In this document: piece by piece, positions 31,802 through 40,453 of the stretch
Numbering within the stretch: position 1 is the first letter of the stretch
Layout of the letters: each line of letters opens with the position of its first letter
DNA from: Gaiellasilicea sp033857955
GTDB taxonomy: Bacteria; Actinomycetota; Thermoleophilia; Gaiellales; Gaiellaceae
Assembly: GCA_033857955.1 (NCBI GenBank)
Contig: JAWVCW010000018.1
Location: 16,730-80,729, forward strand
Length of the DNA stretch: 64,000 bases
Direction: 5' to 3'
The notes under the pieces: generated by a model
Told to the model about the DNA's origin: nothing
Database searches by the model: none
Seen by the model: the letters and a program-made list of their open reading frames with translations, nothing else
Made by a program: the position numbers and the translations under genes

Positions 31802-32138
31802 CGGCGGACCGCCGCGCCCCGGTAGCGCGCGCCTGTCCGTCTTCATCGGCCTGCTCTCGGTCGCCGTCCTGCCTGCCGCGATCCTCGCCACACGGTGGTC
31901 GAAGACGTACGAGCTCCTGCACGCCGCGGCCGCGATACCGGTGGCGGCGCTCCTCGGCCTCCTCGCCTTCGCGCTCGCGCGCCGAGCGAGGTCGCGCCTC
32001 GCGCCGACGCTCGGCCACCCGAAAGGGACCCGGACGGCTCGTCTCGGCCGTCTTCTCGGCCTGCTCGGATTCCTGCTCGCGCTGACCGCGGCAGGCTCGG
32101 TCGGGATCTACGCGGTGCTCTCTCTCGTCGCGGACTAG
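31776..32138 (+). CDS. Small integral membrane protein, three TM helices
   Basis: A 120-residue protein of unknown function. Three hydrophobic segments are visible: LSVFIGLLSVAVLPAAILA, LHAAAAIPVAALLGLLAFALA and LGRLLGLLGFLLALTAAGSV. Basic residues sit between helices 2 and 3. The only acceptable start in frame is TTG 31776, which overlaps the permease gene by 26 nt. It is followed by the rodZ-like gene. It may be co-transcribed with the transporter, but no functional link is visible. Confidence 0.65.
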   Translation: MAVPTRNSNGGPPRPGSARLSVFIGLLSVAVLPAAILATRWSKTYELLHAAAAIPVAALLGLLAFALARRARSRLAPTLGHPKGTRTARLGRLLGLLGFLLALTAAGSVGIYAVLSLVAD

Positions 32139-32158
32139 GCGCTCGCAGACACGCCCGC

Positions 32159-32164
32159 TACCAT
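32159..32164 (+). promoter_or_regulatory. -10 element (TACCAT) of the rodZ-like gene
   Basis: TACCAT ends 7 nt before the ATG at 32172 and overlaps the upstream in-frame ATG at 32163. This supports 32172 as the start. Confidence 0.4.
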
Positions 32165-32171
32165 GCGGCGA

Positions 32172-32900
32172 ATGTTCGAGATCGGCAACAGCCTCCGTGA
32201 GGCGCGCCTGCGCCGTCACATCGAGTTCACGGACGCTGAGCACGGTACGAAGATCCGCGGCAAGTACCTGCGTGCGCTGGAGGACGAGCGCTTCGAGCTG
32301 CTCCCTTCGCACACCTACATCAAGGGCTTTCTCCGCTCGTACGCGGAGTATCTCGGACTCGACGGGCAGCTCTACGTCGACGAATACAACTCCCGCTTCG
32401 TCGTCGGCGAGGAGGATGGTCCCGTCCGCTCGCCGCGGCGCGTCCCCGCGGCCCGAGCCAGGCGGGCGGATCGACGGGAGTCGAACATCGTCCTGCTCGG
32501 ATTGATTGCGATCGGCGTCGTCACCGCGCTCGTGATCGTGGCGTGGCGCTTCGGCAACGCGCCGAGCCCGCCCGTCCGCGGCCTGAATACGACGTCGCAG
32601 ACCACCCCGGCGGCCGTGCCGCAGGTGTCCGGCTCGGCGCGGCTCGAGCTGCGCGCGACCCGCGGCGACTCGTACATGATCGTCAAGTCGAGCAGCGTGA
32701 TCGGGAAGGTCCTCTACCAGGGCACGCTCGAGAAGGGCCAGCGCCAGCGCTTCGACGGCAAGGTGCTCTGGCTACAGCTGGAGACGCCGCGGAACGTGCT
32801 CGTGAAGCTGAACGGCAACCGCGTGAAGCTTGCCCCGGCCGTCAAGGCGCAGGGCGTCTTCGTGACCGCGAAGAAGATCTTCGCCGCCGACTCGCGTTGA
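32172..32900 (+). CDS. RodZ-like membrane protein with Xre-type HTH and DUF4115
   Basis: A 242-residue protein: N-terminal helix-turn-helix of the RodZ kind (IGNSLREARLRRHIEFTDAE ... TYIKGFLRSYAEYLGLD), a basic linker, one membrane helix (NIVLLGLIAIGVVTALVIVA), and an extracytoplasmic DUF4115 beta domain (RLELRATRGDSYMIVKSSS). RodZ links cytoskeleton and cell-wall synthesis in rods; in actinobacteria the homologue commonly lies near ftsK and recA, as here. The HTH usually binds protein, not DNA. The start MFEIGN was selected by -10 spacing. It overlaps cinA by four bases. Confidence 0.87.
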   Translation: MFEIGNSLREARLRRHIEFTDAEHGTKIRGKYLRALEDERFELLPSHTYIKGFLRSYAEYLGLDGQLYVDEYNSRFVVGEEDGPVRSPRRVPAARARRADRRESNIVLLGLIAIGVVTALVIVAWRFGNAPSPPVRGLNTTSQTTPAAVPQVSGSARLELRATRGDSYMIVKSSSVIGKVLYQGTLEKGQRQRFDGKVLWLQLETPRNVLVKLNGNRVKLAPAVKAQGVFVTAKKIFAADSR

Positions 32901-34183
32901 GCCAGGCGGGAGCCCGGCCACGGGCGGTGATCGTCGTCACGGGCAGCGAGCTCGTGCGGGGCGAGCGGACAGATCTCAATGGGCCCTTCCTCGCGCGGTC
33001 GCTGTTGGCGCTCGGGGTCGAGCCCACCCGGATCCAGATCGTCGGGGACAACCCCGTCGACCTCGAGGTCGCCGTGCGCGACGCGGTCGGTTCGGCTGAT
33101 CTCGTGGCGTGCTCGGGTGGCCTCGGGCCGACGCACGACGATCGCACCGTGGAAGTCGTCGCCAAGGTGGCCGGCCGGGCGCTCCACGTCGACCAGGAGC
33201 TCGAGGCCCAGATCGAGGGCGTCTCGCGGATGGCTGCGGAGCGGATGAAGCGGCCCTATGCGGACTTCGCGCAGGGCGTGACGAAGCAGGCGACGGTGCC
33301 GGAGGGCGCGGACGTCCTCGGGCTGGCGGGCACAGCGCCGGGTCTCGTCATCGACGCGAACGGGACGCCGGTCGTCGTGCTCCCGGGGCCGCCGCCCGAG
33401 CTACAGCGGCTGTGGCCGAAGGCACTCGAGACGGAAGCCGTCCGCCGGGTCCTGGACCGCGGCAGGCCGCCGCTCCGGAAGACGCTCAGGTTCTTCGGGC
33501 CCGGCGAGTCGCAGGTCGCGCAGGCGTTCCAGGAAGCCGGCGGCGACGGCGATGGGCTCGAGGTGACGATCTGCGCACGCAACTTCGAGATCCACGTCGA
33601 CCTGGTCGCGGACCCGAGCGCCGAGGACCGGCTGCTCGAGCTCGAGTCGGCGCTCACGGAACGCCTTGGCACGTTCCTCTACTCGAGCGACGGCCGCACG
33701 GTCGAGGAGATCGTGCTCGACCGTGGTCGCGAGCGCGGCTGGACGCTGGCGACGGCCGAGTCCTGCACCGGTGGCCTCGTCGCGGCGGCACTGACCGCGA
33801 TCCCAGGCTCCAGCGACGTGATCGTGGGTGGGATCGTCTCCTATTCGAACGAGGTCAAGATCGATCAGCTCGGGGTTCCCGCGGAGCTGATCGAAGAGCA
33901 TGGTGCGGTCTCCGCGGAGGTCGCGGAGGCTATGGCGCACGGAGCCCGGGAGCGCTTCGGCGTCGAGGTGGCGGTCGCGGTCACCGGCGTCGCCGGCCCG
34001 GGTGGGGGGACCGAGGAGAAGCCCGTCGGGCTCGTCTATCTCCACGCCGAAACGCCCGGTGGCAGCCGCGGGTCGTCCTTCAGCTTTCCCGGTGACCGCG
34101 ACTCGATCAGGCGGCGCTCGGTCATCGCCGCCCTGCATCTCGTGCGGCGACTGTTGGAACAGAATGGTGACGATTCCGTGTGA
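32897..34183 (+). CDS. cinA: CinA family: nicotinamide-nucleotide amidase / competence-damage protein
   Basis: A 428-residue two-domain CinA. The N-terminal molybdopterin-binding-like domain contains VTGSELVRGERTDLNGPFLA and SGGLGPTHDDRTVE and in relatives has ADP-ribose pyrophosphatase activity. The C-terminal PncC amidase domain has TLATAESCTGGLVAAALTAI, VSYSNEVK and AVTGVAGPGGGT and deamidates NMN. The TTG start at 32897 overlaps the rodZ-like stop. The cinA - thpR - recA order is widely conserved. Gene length is normal. Confidence 0.93.
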   Translation: MSQAGARPRAVIVVTGSELVRGERTDLNGPFLARSLLALGVEPTRIQIVGDNPVDLEVAVRDAVGSADLVACSGGLGPTHDDRTVEVVAKVAGRALHVDQELEAQIEGVSRMAAERMKRPYADFAQGVTKQATVPEGADVLGLAGTAPGLVIDANGTPVVVLPGPPPELQRLWPKALETEAVRRVLDRGRPPLRKTLRFFGPGESQVAQAFQEAGGDGDGLEVTICARNFEIHVDLVADPSAEDRLLELESALTERLGTFLYSSDGRTVEEIVLDRGRERGWTLATAESCTGGLVAAALTAIPGSSDVIVGGIVSYSNEVKIDQLGVPAELIEEHGAVSAEVAEAMAHGARERFGVEVAVAVTGVAGPGGGTEEKPVGLVYLHAETPGGSRGSSFSFPGDRDSIRRRSVIAALHLVRRLLEQNGDDSV

Positions 34184-34739
34184 GCTCGGCGGGTAGCGTT
34201 GGAGGGGATGAGCGGCTCCGCCTCTTCCTCGCCCTCCAGCTCCCCGACCACGTCGTCACGAGGCTCATGGAGTGGCAGGGCCGTGAGCTTGCTCGCTCCG
34301 TCCACGGGCGCCTCGTTCCCCGGGAGAACCTGCACGTCACGTCGCGTTTCTCGGCTCCCGACCCGCCCGGGACCTCGAAGCAATCCTCGGCGTCCTCGCC
34401 GAGGCTGCTCGAGCCACTGCGGCGCCGGTGTTCGAGGTCGTGCGCTACCGCGAGACGCGTAGCGTCGGCATGCTCGAGCTCGGGGACCGTACCGGCAACG
34501 CTGCGCTGCTGGCACGCAGGCTCCACGACGCGCTTGCCGCGCTCGACGTCTACCGGCCCGAGCGCCGTGCCTGGCTGCCGCACGTCACCGTGCTCCGCTT
34601 TCGCGAGCGGCCGCGGCTCCAGCCGCCCCTGCCGGAGCTCGGGGCGTTCGCTCCGTCCGGTGCGGCTGCTTTCCTATCCCGTCTGCACCCGTCCGGGGCG
34701 GTCTACGAGGTGCTCGAATCGTTTCCACTGAATCGCTGA
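34180..34739 (+). pseudogene. thpR: thpR (RNA 2',3'-cyclic phosphodiesterase), frameshifted by one base
   Basis: The reading frame from GTG 34180 gives a normal ThpR start (ERLRLFLALQLPDHVV, then ENLHVT). It then turns into low-complexity sequence. If one G is restored after position 34341, the text continues as VAFLGSRPARDLEAILGVLA and stays in frame to 34739, with the second 2H motif PHVTVLRF and the end YEVLESFPLNR. The two H-x-T motifs of the 2H phosphoesterase family are then correctly placed in a 186-residue protein. The gene is therefore either recently inactivated or carries a sequencing error. It lies between cinA and recA in the standard order. Confidence 0.85.
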
Positions 34740-34758
34740 ACAGCAGGAGGATGAGCAG

Positions 34759-35862
34759 ATGAACCGTGAAGAAGCTCTCGACGTCGCCCTCGGGCAGATC
34801 GAGCGTGCGTTCGGAAAAGGCTCGGTCATGAAGATGAGCGACCAGGCCCAGGTGCAGATCGGCGCGATCTCGACAGGCTCGCTCTCGCTCGACGTCGCCC
34901 TCGGCATCGGCGGCCTGCCGCGCGGGCGCGTGATCGAGCTCTTCGGGCCGGAGAGCTCGGGCAAGACGACGCTCGTCTACCACGTGATCGCCGAGGCGCA
35001 GCGGCGCGGCGGCATCTGCGCCTTCATCGATGCAGAGCACTCGATGGACCCGCAGTACGCACGCAAGATCGGAGTCAACGTCGACGACCTGCTGGTCTCC
35101 CAACCGGACACGGGTGAGCAGGCGCTCGAGATCACCGAGTTGCTCGTGCGGTCCGGTGCGCTCGACGTCGTTGCGGTCGACTCGGTCGCGGCGCTGACGC
35201 CGAAGGCGGAGATCGAAGGTGAGATGGGCGACAGCCATATGGGTCTCCAGGCGCGGCTGATGAGCCAGGCGCTGCGGAAGCTCGCCGGCACGCTCAACCG
35301 CACCGACACGATTTGCCTCTTCACGAACCAGCTCCGCGAGAAGATCGGCGTCATGTTCGGGAGCCCCGAGACCACGCCGGGCGGTCGTGCGCTCAAGTTC
35401 TATGCCTCCGTGCGGCTCGACATCCGCCGGATCGAGACGCTCAAGGACGGGGCAGAGGCCTACGGCAACCGCGTTCGGGTCAAGGTGGTCAAGAACAAGG
35501 TCGCGCCGCCGTTCAAGCAGGCCGAGTTCGACATCATCTACGGCACGGGCATCTCCTGGGAGAGCACCGTCCTCGACGTCGGGATCGAGCGGAAGATCGT
35601 GCAGAAGTCGGGCTCGTACTTCAGCTACGGCGACGAGCGGCTCGGGCAGGGGCGCCAGAACGCAGCTGCGTTCCTGCGCGAGCACCCGGACCTCGTGCAG
35701 CAGATCCTCGCAGACATCCAGGTCCAGGCCGGGCCGGAGCAGGCGGTGTCGGCACGATTGCTGCCGACCGTCGCCGGCGCGGAGCAGGTGACGCCGGTCG
35801 TCGACGAGCTCGAGGAAGCGGAGGGCGTCGAGGAGGTCGAGGAAGCCGCCTCCGCGGCCTAG
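34759..35862 (+). CDS. recA: Recombinase RecA
   Basis: A 367-residue RecA, uninterrupted (no intein). Walker A is GPESSGKTTLVYH, Walker B LDVVAVDSVAAL, loop L1 EGEMGDSHMGLQARLMSQAL and L2 TNQLREKIGVMFGSPETTPG. The C-terminus is acidic and alanine-rich (EELEEAEGVEEVEE). The ribosome-binding site AGGAGG lies 8 nt upstream of the ATG. No actinobacterial LexA box was found in the short gap upstream, so it may depend on transcription from cinA or further upstream. Confidence 0.98.
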   Translation: MNREEALDVALGQIERAFGKGSVMKMSDQAQVQIGAISTGSLSLDVALGIGGLPRGRVIELFGPESSGKTTLVYHVIAEAQRRGGICAFIDAEHSMDPQYARKIGVNVDDLLVSQPDTGEQALEITELLVRSGALDVVAVDSVAALTPKAEIEGEMGDSHMGLQARLMSQALRKLAGTLNRTDTICLFTNQLREKIGVMFGSPETTPGGRALKFYASVRLDIRRIETLKDGAEAYGNRVRVKVVKNKVAPPFKQAEFDIIYGTGISWESTVLDVGIERKIVQKSGSYFSYGDERLGQGRQNAAAFLREHPDLVQQILADIQVQAGPEQAVSARLLPTVAGAEQVTPVVDELEEAEGVEEVEEAASAA

Positions 35863-35880
35863 GCCGGGGGTAGGAAGCGG

Positions 35881-36297
35881 ATGGCGGAGCGGCCGGACGC
35901 CGTCGAGACGGCGCTGCGTGCGCTCCGCTTCCACGATCGCACCGCCGCGGAGCTCGATGCGCGTCTCGCCCAGCGTGGCGTCGACGAGGCCGCACGCGTG
36001 GAGGCGCTCGAGACGCTCGAACGGATCGGCTACGTGGACGACGAGCGCTTCGCCCTCACCAGGGCGGAGCGGCTCGCTGAACGCGGATCGGGCGACGCCC
36101 TGATCCGCGACGATCTCGAACGGCGGGGGGTCGCGGCAGAGCTCGTCGAAGCGGCGCTCGCCGGGATCGAGCCGGAACGTGAGCGGGCCACGCGGATCGT
36201 CGAGCGGCGCGGCCCCGGCGTCAAGACTGCCCGTTACCTCGTTGCGAGAGGATTCGGGGAGGACGCTCTACAGGGGGTCGTTGCGCAGGAGGACTGA
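35881..36297 (+). CDS. recX: Regulatory protein RecX
   Basis: A 138-residue RecX, on the short side. It is made of three-helix repeats: ALRFHDRTAAELDARLAQRG, then LERIGYVDDERFALTRAERL and LERRGVAAELVEAAL. RecX caps RecA filaments and dampens recombination. It starts 18 nt after recA and is surely co-transcribed. A possible promoter for the rny leader overlaps its last codons. Confidence 0.92.
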   Translation: MAERPDAVETALRALRFHDRTAAELDARLAQRGVDEAARVEALETLERIGYVDDERFALTRAERLAERGSGDALIRDDLERRGVAAELVEAALAGIEPERERATRIVERRGPGVKTARYLVARGFGEDALQGVVAQED

Positions 36298-36310
36298 GAA
36301 GCGATAGGAT
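36281..36310 (+). promoter_or_regulatory. Promoter candidate ahead of rny (TTGCGC-N18-TAGGAT)
   Basis: TTGCGC (36281-36286) lies in the end of recX and TAGGAT at 36305-36310, 18 bp apart. A second -35-like TTGACT lies near 36374. The rest of the 264-nt gap (36298-36561) has no gene. It would form an unusually long leader, with several poly-pyrimidine stretches and a GGAGG ribosome-binding site before the rny ATG. Confidence 0.4.
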
Positions 36311-36561
36311 TGGAGGTGCTTCCATTCGACGTTTTACCTGCAAGCGCGTGCTTTTCCGAAAACTACTGAAACCTTGACTCGTCCTCTTTCGACCATTGCA
36401 TCTGCCCGGCGCCCAGGAGGAGCCGCCGGCTTCAGCTTGATCTGACGCGCCCGAGGTCCGGAATCGGCCGCTGCAGGCCGTGCGCCGGATGTGAGCACCG
36501 AGGCCGGCTTTTCGAGGCCTGCCCCGGTCAATCGACCTTCTCCCCCTGGAGGCAGGACGCC

Positions 36562-38061
36562 ATGCTCACGACGCTCGCGGCGCTCATCGGACTCGCTCTC
36601 GGTTCCGGCCTCGCTGCGGCGTTGCTGATGTTCCGGAGCGGCTCGCGCGTGCACGTCGCCGAGCGGGAAGCCGAGACGATCCGCCGGGAGGCGCAGATCG
36701 AGGCGCGGGAGCTGGCCGTCAAGCTCCGGGGTGAGGTCGAGAACGAGGTGCAGGAGCGGCGTGCCGAAGCCGCGAGAGTCGAGGAGCGGATGACGGGTGC
36801 CGAGCACGAGCTCGCGCGCAGGTCAACGGAGGTCGAACGCCGAGAGCAAGGGCTGGCCGACCGGGAGACGCATGTCAAGCAGCTCCAGGACGACCTGAAG
36901 GGGGCCAAGGACGAAGCGCTCGTGCAGCTCGAGAAGGCCGCGGGGCTGACAGTCGCAGAGGCGAAGCACCACCTGCTCGAGCGTTCTCAAGATCTGATCC
37001 GTCACGAGCTCGCACGCAGCGTCCGCCAGCAGGAGGAGGAGGCGCGCACAGAGTCGAGGCGACGTGCCCGGGCGCTCATTGCAGACGCGCTCCAGCGCGT
37101 CGCTGCAAGTCACACCGCCGAGACCACGGTCACCGTCGTCCAGCTGCCGTCCGATGACATGAAGGGCCGGATCATCGGACGCGAGGGACGCAACATCCGG
37201 GCGCTCGAGCACCTGACGGGCGTCGACTTCATCATCGACGACACACCTCAGGCGGTCGTCCTCTCCTCCTTCGACGGCCTGCGGCGCGAGGTGGCGCGCA
37301 CGACGCTCGAGAAGCTGATCGAGGATGGGCGAATCCATCCGGCACGGATCGAGGAGATGTACTACCTCTCGAAGGCCGAGCTCGAGGATCACGTCCGCCA
37401 GGCAGGGGAGCAGGCGGTCTTCGAGGCGCGCTGCGGCGAGTTCCACGAAGAGCTGGTGAAGATCATCGGCAAGCTGCGCTACCGGACGAGCTACGGGCAG
37501 CACGTCCTCAAGCACACACTCGAGGTCGTGCACCTGGCCGGGATCATGGCGAGCGAGCTCGGCGCGAGCGTGAAGACCGCGAAGCGGGCCGCGCTGCTGC
37601 ACGACATCGGGAAGGCGATGACCCACGAGGTCGAGGGCTCGCACGCGATCATCTCGGCGCAGCTCGCGAAGCGCTACGGCGAGAGCCAGGGCGTGGTGCA
37701 CGCGATCGAGGCGCACCACTACGAGGTGCAGCCCCAGACCGTCGAGGCCGTGCTCCTGATCGCGGCCGACGCCATCTCCGCGTCTCGTCCCGGCGCCCGC
37801 GGCGAGAGCCTCGAGCACTACATCAAGCGGCTGGGCGCGCTCGAGGACATCGCGAAGGCGAAACCCGGCGTGGCAAACGCGTATGCGCTTCAGGCCGGCC
37901 GCGAGATCCGGGTGATGGTCGAGCCGACCGAGGTCGACGACGACGCCGCGGTCCTCCTCTCACACGAGATCGCCCGCGAGATCGAGGACCAGCTCGAGTA
38001 CCCCGGCCAGGTGAAGGTGATCGTGATCCGCGAGAGCCGCGCGATCGAGGTGGCCAAGTAA
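36562..38061 (+). CDS. rny: Ribonuclease Y
   Basis: A 499-residue membrane-anchored endoribonuclease that starts mRNA decay. Order of parts: N-terminal helix (LTTLAALIGLALGSGLAAAL), a long Glu/Arg-rich coiled coil (about residues 30-180), KH domain (KGRIIGREGRNIRALEHLTG), and HD domain (RAALLHDIGKAMTHEVEGSH). The SD GGAGG is 9 nt upstream of the ATG. With PNPase and RNase J also nearby, three core mRNA-decay nucleases are encoded in 38 kb. A long untranslated leader may allow autoregulation. Confidence 0.96.
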   Translation: MLTTLAALIGLALGSGLAAALLMFRSGSRVHVAEREAETIRREAQIEARELAVKLRGEVENEVQERRAEAARVEERMTGAEHELARRSTEVERREQGLADRETHVKQLQDDLKGAKDEALVQLEKAAGLTVAEAKHHLLERSQDLIRHELARSVRQQEEEARTESRRRARALIADALQRVAASHTAETTVTVVQLPSDDMKGRIIGREGRNIRALEHLTGVDFIIDDTPQAVVLSSFDGLRREVARTTLEKLIEDGRIHPARIEEMYYLSKAELEDHVRQAGEQAVFEARCGEFHEELVKIIGKLRYRTSYGQHVLKHTLEVVHLAGIMASELGASVKTAKRAALLHDIGKAMTHEVEGSHAIISAQLAKRYGESQGVVHAIEAHHYEVQPQTVEAVLLIAADAISASRPGARGESLEHYIKRLGALEDIAKAKPGVANAYALQAGREIRVMVEPTEVDDDAAVLLSHEIAREIEDQLEYPGQVKVIVIRESRAIEVAK

Positions 38062-38084
38062 CACTTTGTAACTTGGCGCCTGGC

Positions 38085-38090
38085 TAGACT
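38085..38090 (+). promoter_or_regulatory. -10 element (TAGACT) of miaB
   Basis: TAGACT ends 9 nt before the miaB ATG at 38100. There is no ribosome-binding site. Confidence 0.45.
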
Positions 38091-38099
38091 GACCGACCG

Positions 38100-39419
38100 A
38101 TGCGGCGCTACCACGTCACCACGTTCGGCTGCCAGATGAACGCGCACGACTCCGAGCGGATCAAGGGGATGCTCGAGTCCCTCGGACTCGGCGAGGCACC
38201 GTCTCAGGAGCATGCCGACGTACTCGTGTTCAACACGTGCACGATCCGCGAGAAGCCCGACACGAAGCTCGCCGCCTACCTGGGCGACGCGGGTGCGCGG
38301 AAGCGTGAGAATCCGGAGCTCGTCGTCGCAGTCGGCGGGTGCTACGCAGAGGCGCAGCGCGAGCGGATCTTCGAGCTCTACCCGCAGGTGGACGTCGCGT
38401 TCGGCCCCGGCTCGATTCCCCACCTCGGCGAGTGGCTGGGAGCCGGGGGAGAGGCGCCACGCGGCCGCTTCGGCACCCACGATCACTTCGCCGGTGACCT
38501 GCCGATGCATCGCGAGCGCGCGTTCAGCGCGTGGGTGCAGGTCTCGATGGGCTGCAACTCGAAGTGCGCGTACTGCATCGTCCCTGCCGTCCGGGGCCGG
38601 GAGCAGAGCCGGCGGCCGGGCGAGATCGTCGCCGAGGTCACCCGGCTCGCCGCCGACGGTGTGCGGGAGGTGACGCTGCTCGGGCAGAACGTCAACTCCT
38701 GGGGCCGTGACCTGCGCCCCGAGCTCGAGACCGAGTTCGGCGAGCTCCTGCGCGCCTGCGACGCGGTGGACGGAATCGACCGGATTCGCTTCACGAGCCC
38801 GCACCCGAAGGACTTCCGCGACCCCGTGATCGCTGCGATGGTCGAGTGCGACGCGGTCTGCGAGCACATCCACCTGCCGCTCCAGTCCGGCTCGAGCCGG
38901 ATCCTGAAGGCCATGCGCCGCACCTACGACGCGGAGCGCTATCTCGCACTCGTCGCCAGGCTTCGAGACGCGATCCCCGGTCTCGCACTGGGCACGGACG
39001 TCATCGTCGGCTTCCCGGGCGAGACGGAGGAGGACTTCGAGCGGACGATCGAGCTCGTCGAGCAGGTGCGGTACGACAGCGCCTTCACCTTCATCTACTC
39101 GCCACGGCACCGAACCGAGGCGGCACAGCTCCCGGATCAGGTGCCGGATCAGGTGAAGCACGAGCGGCTCGAGCGGCTCGTGGACGTCGTGCAGCGGATC
39201 GCGTCCGAGCGGAACGCGGAGCGGGTCGGAACGACGGAGGAGGTGCTCGTGGAGGGCCGGAGCCGAACCGATGCGAGCCTGCTGCGGGGGCGGACGCGCG
39301 GGAACACGATGGTCAACTTCACCGGCGACGGCGTTCCGGGCGAGCTCGTCGACGTCCTGATCGCGGGCTCCACCTCGACCACGTTGCGTGGCGCGCAACG
39401 CGCGGCGGTGGCCGCTTGA
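38100..39419 (+). CDS. miaB: tRNA-2-methylthio-N6-dimethylallyladenosine synthase
   Basis: A 439-residue methylthiotransferase acting on A37 of tRNAs after MiaA. The N-terminal UPF0004 domain holds the three auxiliary-cluster cysteines (TFGCQMNAHDSE, NTCTIREKP, GGCYAEAQ). The radical-SAM cluster motif is CNSKCAYC, and a TRAM domain closes the protein. The stop overlaps the TTG of the next gene by three bases. miaA lies just beyond the epimerase gene, so the two consecutive A37-modifying enzymes are grouped. Confidence 0.95.
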   Translation: MRRYHVTTFGCQMNAHDSERIKGMLESLGLGEAPSQEHADVLVFNTCTIREKPDTKLAAYLGDAGARKRENPELVVAVGGCYAEAQRERIFELYPQVDVAFGPGSIPHLGEWLGAGGEAPRGRFGTHDHFAGDLPMHRERAFSAWVQVSMGCNSKCAYCIVPAVRGREQSRRPGEIVAEVTRLAADGVREVTLLGQNVNSWGRDLRPELETEFGELLRACDAVDGIDRIRFTSPHPKDFRDPVIAAMVECDAVCEHIHLPLQSGSSRILKAMRRTYDAERYLALVARLRDAIPGLALGTDVIVGFPGETEEDFERTIELVEQVRYDSAFTFIYSPRHRTEAAQLPDQVPDQVKHERLERLVDVVQRIASERNAERVGTTEEVLVEGRSRTDASLLRGRTRGNTMVNFTGDGVPGELVDVLIAGSTSTTLRGAQRAAVAA

Positions 39420-40453
39420 CGCGCGTTCTGATCACGGGGTCTTCCGGTCAGATCGGGACGAATCTCGCGTTGCGGCTACAGGCCGACGGACACGAGGTCT
39501 TCGGCGTGGACAAGCGGCAGAACTCGTGGACGGACGAGTTCCGCTACCTGCTCCAGGACCTCGCGGGGCACTACGCCCCTTTTCCGGGCGGGATCAACGG
39601 CGTCGAGTACCCGGAGGTGGACCTCGTCGTGCACCTCGCCGCACACGCAAAGGTGCACCAGCTCGTCCAGCAGCCGCACCGCGCACTGGAGAACGTGATG
39701 ATGACGTTCAACGTGCTCGAGTACGCACGGCAGATGCAGCTGCCGATCGTGTTCTCTTCCAGCCGCGAGGTGTACGGCGACGTCCACCGCTTCGAGGAGT
39801 ACGGGGAGCAGGTTGCCGACTTCGCGTACACCGAGAGCACCTACTCGGCGTCGAAGATCAGCGGCGAGGCGTTCGTCTACTCCTATGCGCGCTGCTATGG
39901 ACTGCCGTATCTCGTCTTCCGTTTCTCCAACGTCTACGGCCGCTTCGACAACGATCTGCAGCGCATGGTTCGCGTGTTGCCGCTGTTCACGCATGCGATC
40001 TCGCGCGGTGAGCCGATCACGGTGTACGGAGGCCGTGAAAAGACTCTCGACTTCACGTTCATCGATGACTGCGTGGACGGGATCGTGAGCGGAATCGAGG
40101 CACTCGCCGAGGGCCGCGTCGTCAACCAGACGATCAACCTCGCCTATGGTCAGGGCAATACGCTCGTCTACGCCGCGGAACGAATTGCGGCGGAGCTCGG
40201 TGCCGAGCCGCAGATGGCGATAGCTCCGTCGCTGCTCGGCGAGGTGACTCACTACGTCGCCGACCTGAGGAAAGCGCGCGGATTGCTCGGCTACGACCCC
40301 CAGGTGTCGCTGGACGAAGGTATCGCCCGGTCGGTCGCCTGGTTCAAGGAGCACCGAGCCGCACACCCCGAGGAGGACGTGCCCGTGACGGCAGCCCATG
40401 AGGGAACGCCCCACGATGCCGAGCTCGGCTGGAAGTCGCTCGCCAGCACCTAG
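39416..40453 (+). CDS. NAD-dependent epimerase/dehydratase (extended SDR)
   Basis: A 345-residue extended short-chain dehydrogenase of the nucleotide-sugar epimerase type. The Rossmann glycine motif is TGSSGQIG; HLAAHAKVH and the catalytic YSASK follow, with SSSREVYGD typical of UDP-sugar epimerases/decarboxylases. It begins at TTG 39416 within the miaB stop and overlaps the miaA start by 38 nt. Insertion of a cell-envelope sugar enzyme between miaB and miaA is not part of the common gene order. The exact substrate is not predictable. Confidence 0.85.
   Translation: MTRVLITGSSGQIGTNLALRLQADGHEVFGVDKRQNSWTDEFRYLLQDLAGHYAPFPGGINGVEYPEVDLVVHLAAHAKVHQLVQQPHRALENVMMTFNVLEYARQMQLPIVFSSSREVYGDVHRFEEYGEQVADFAYTESTYSASKISGEAFVYSYARCYGLPYLVFRFSNVYGRFDNDLQRMVRVLPLFTHAISRGEPITVYGGREKTLDFTFIDDCVDGIVSGIEALAEGRVVNQTINLAYGQGNTLVYAAERIAAELGAEPQMAIAPSLLGEVTHYVADLRKARGLLGYDPQVSLDEGIARSVAWFKEHRAAHPEEDVPVTAAHEGTPHDAELGWKSLAST

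Noticed and set aside
34720..34760. SOS (LexA) box upstream of recA
   Set aside because: No sequence close to the actinobacterial GAAC-N4-GTTC dyad was found in the gap or the preceding 200 nt.
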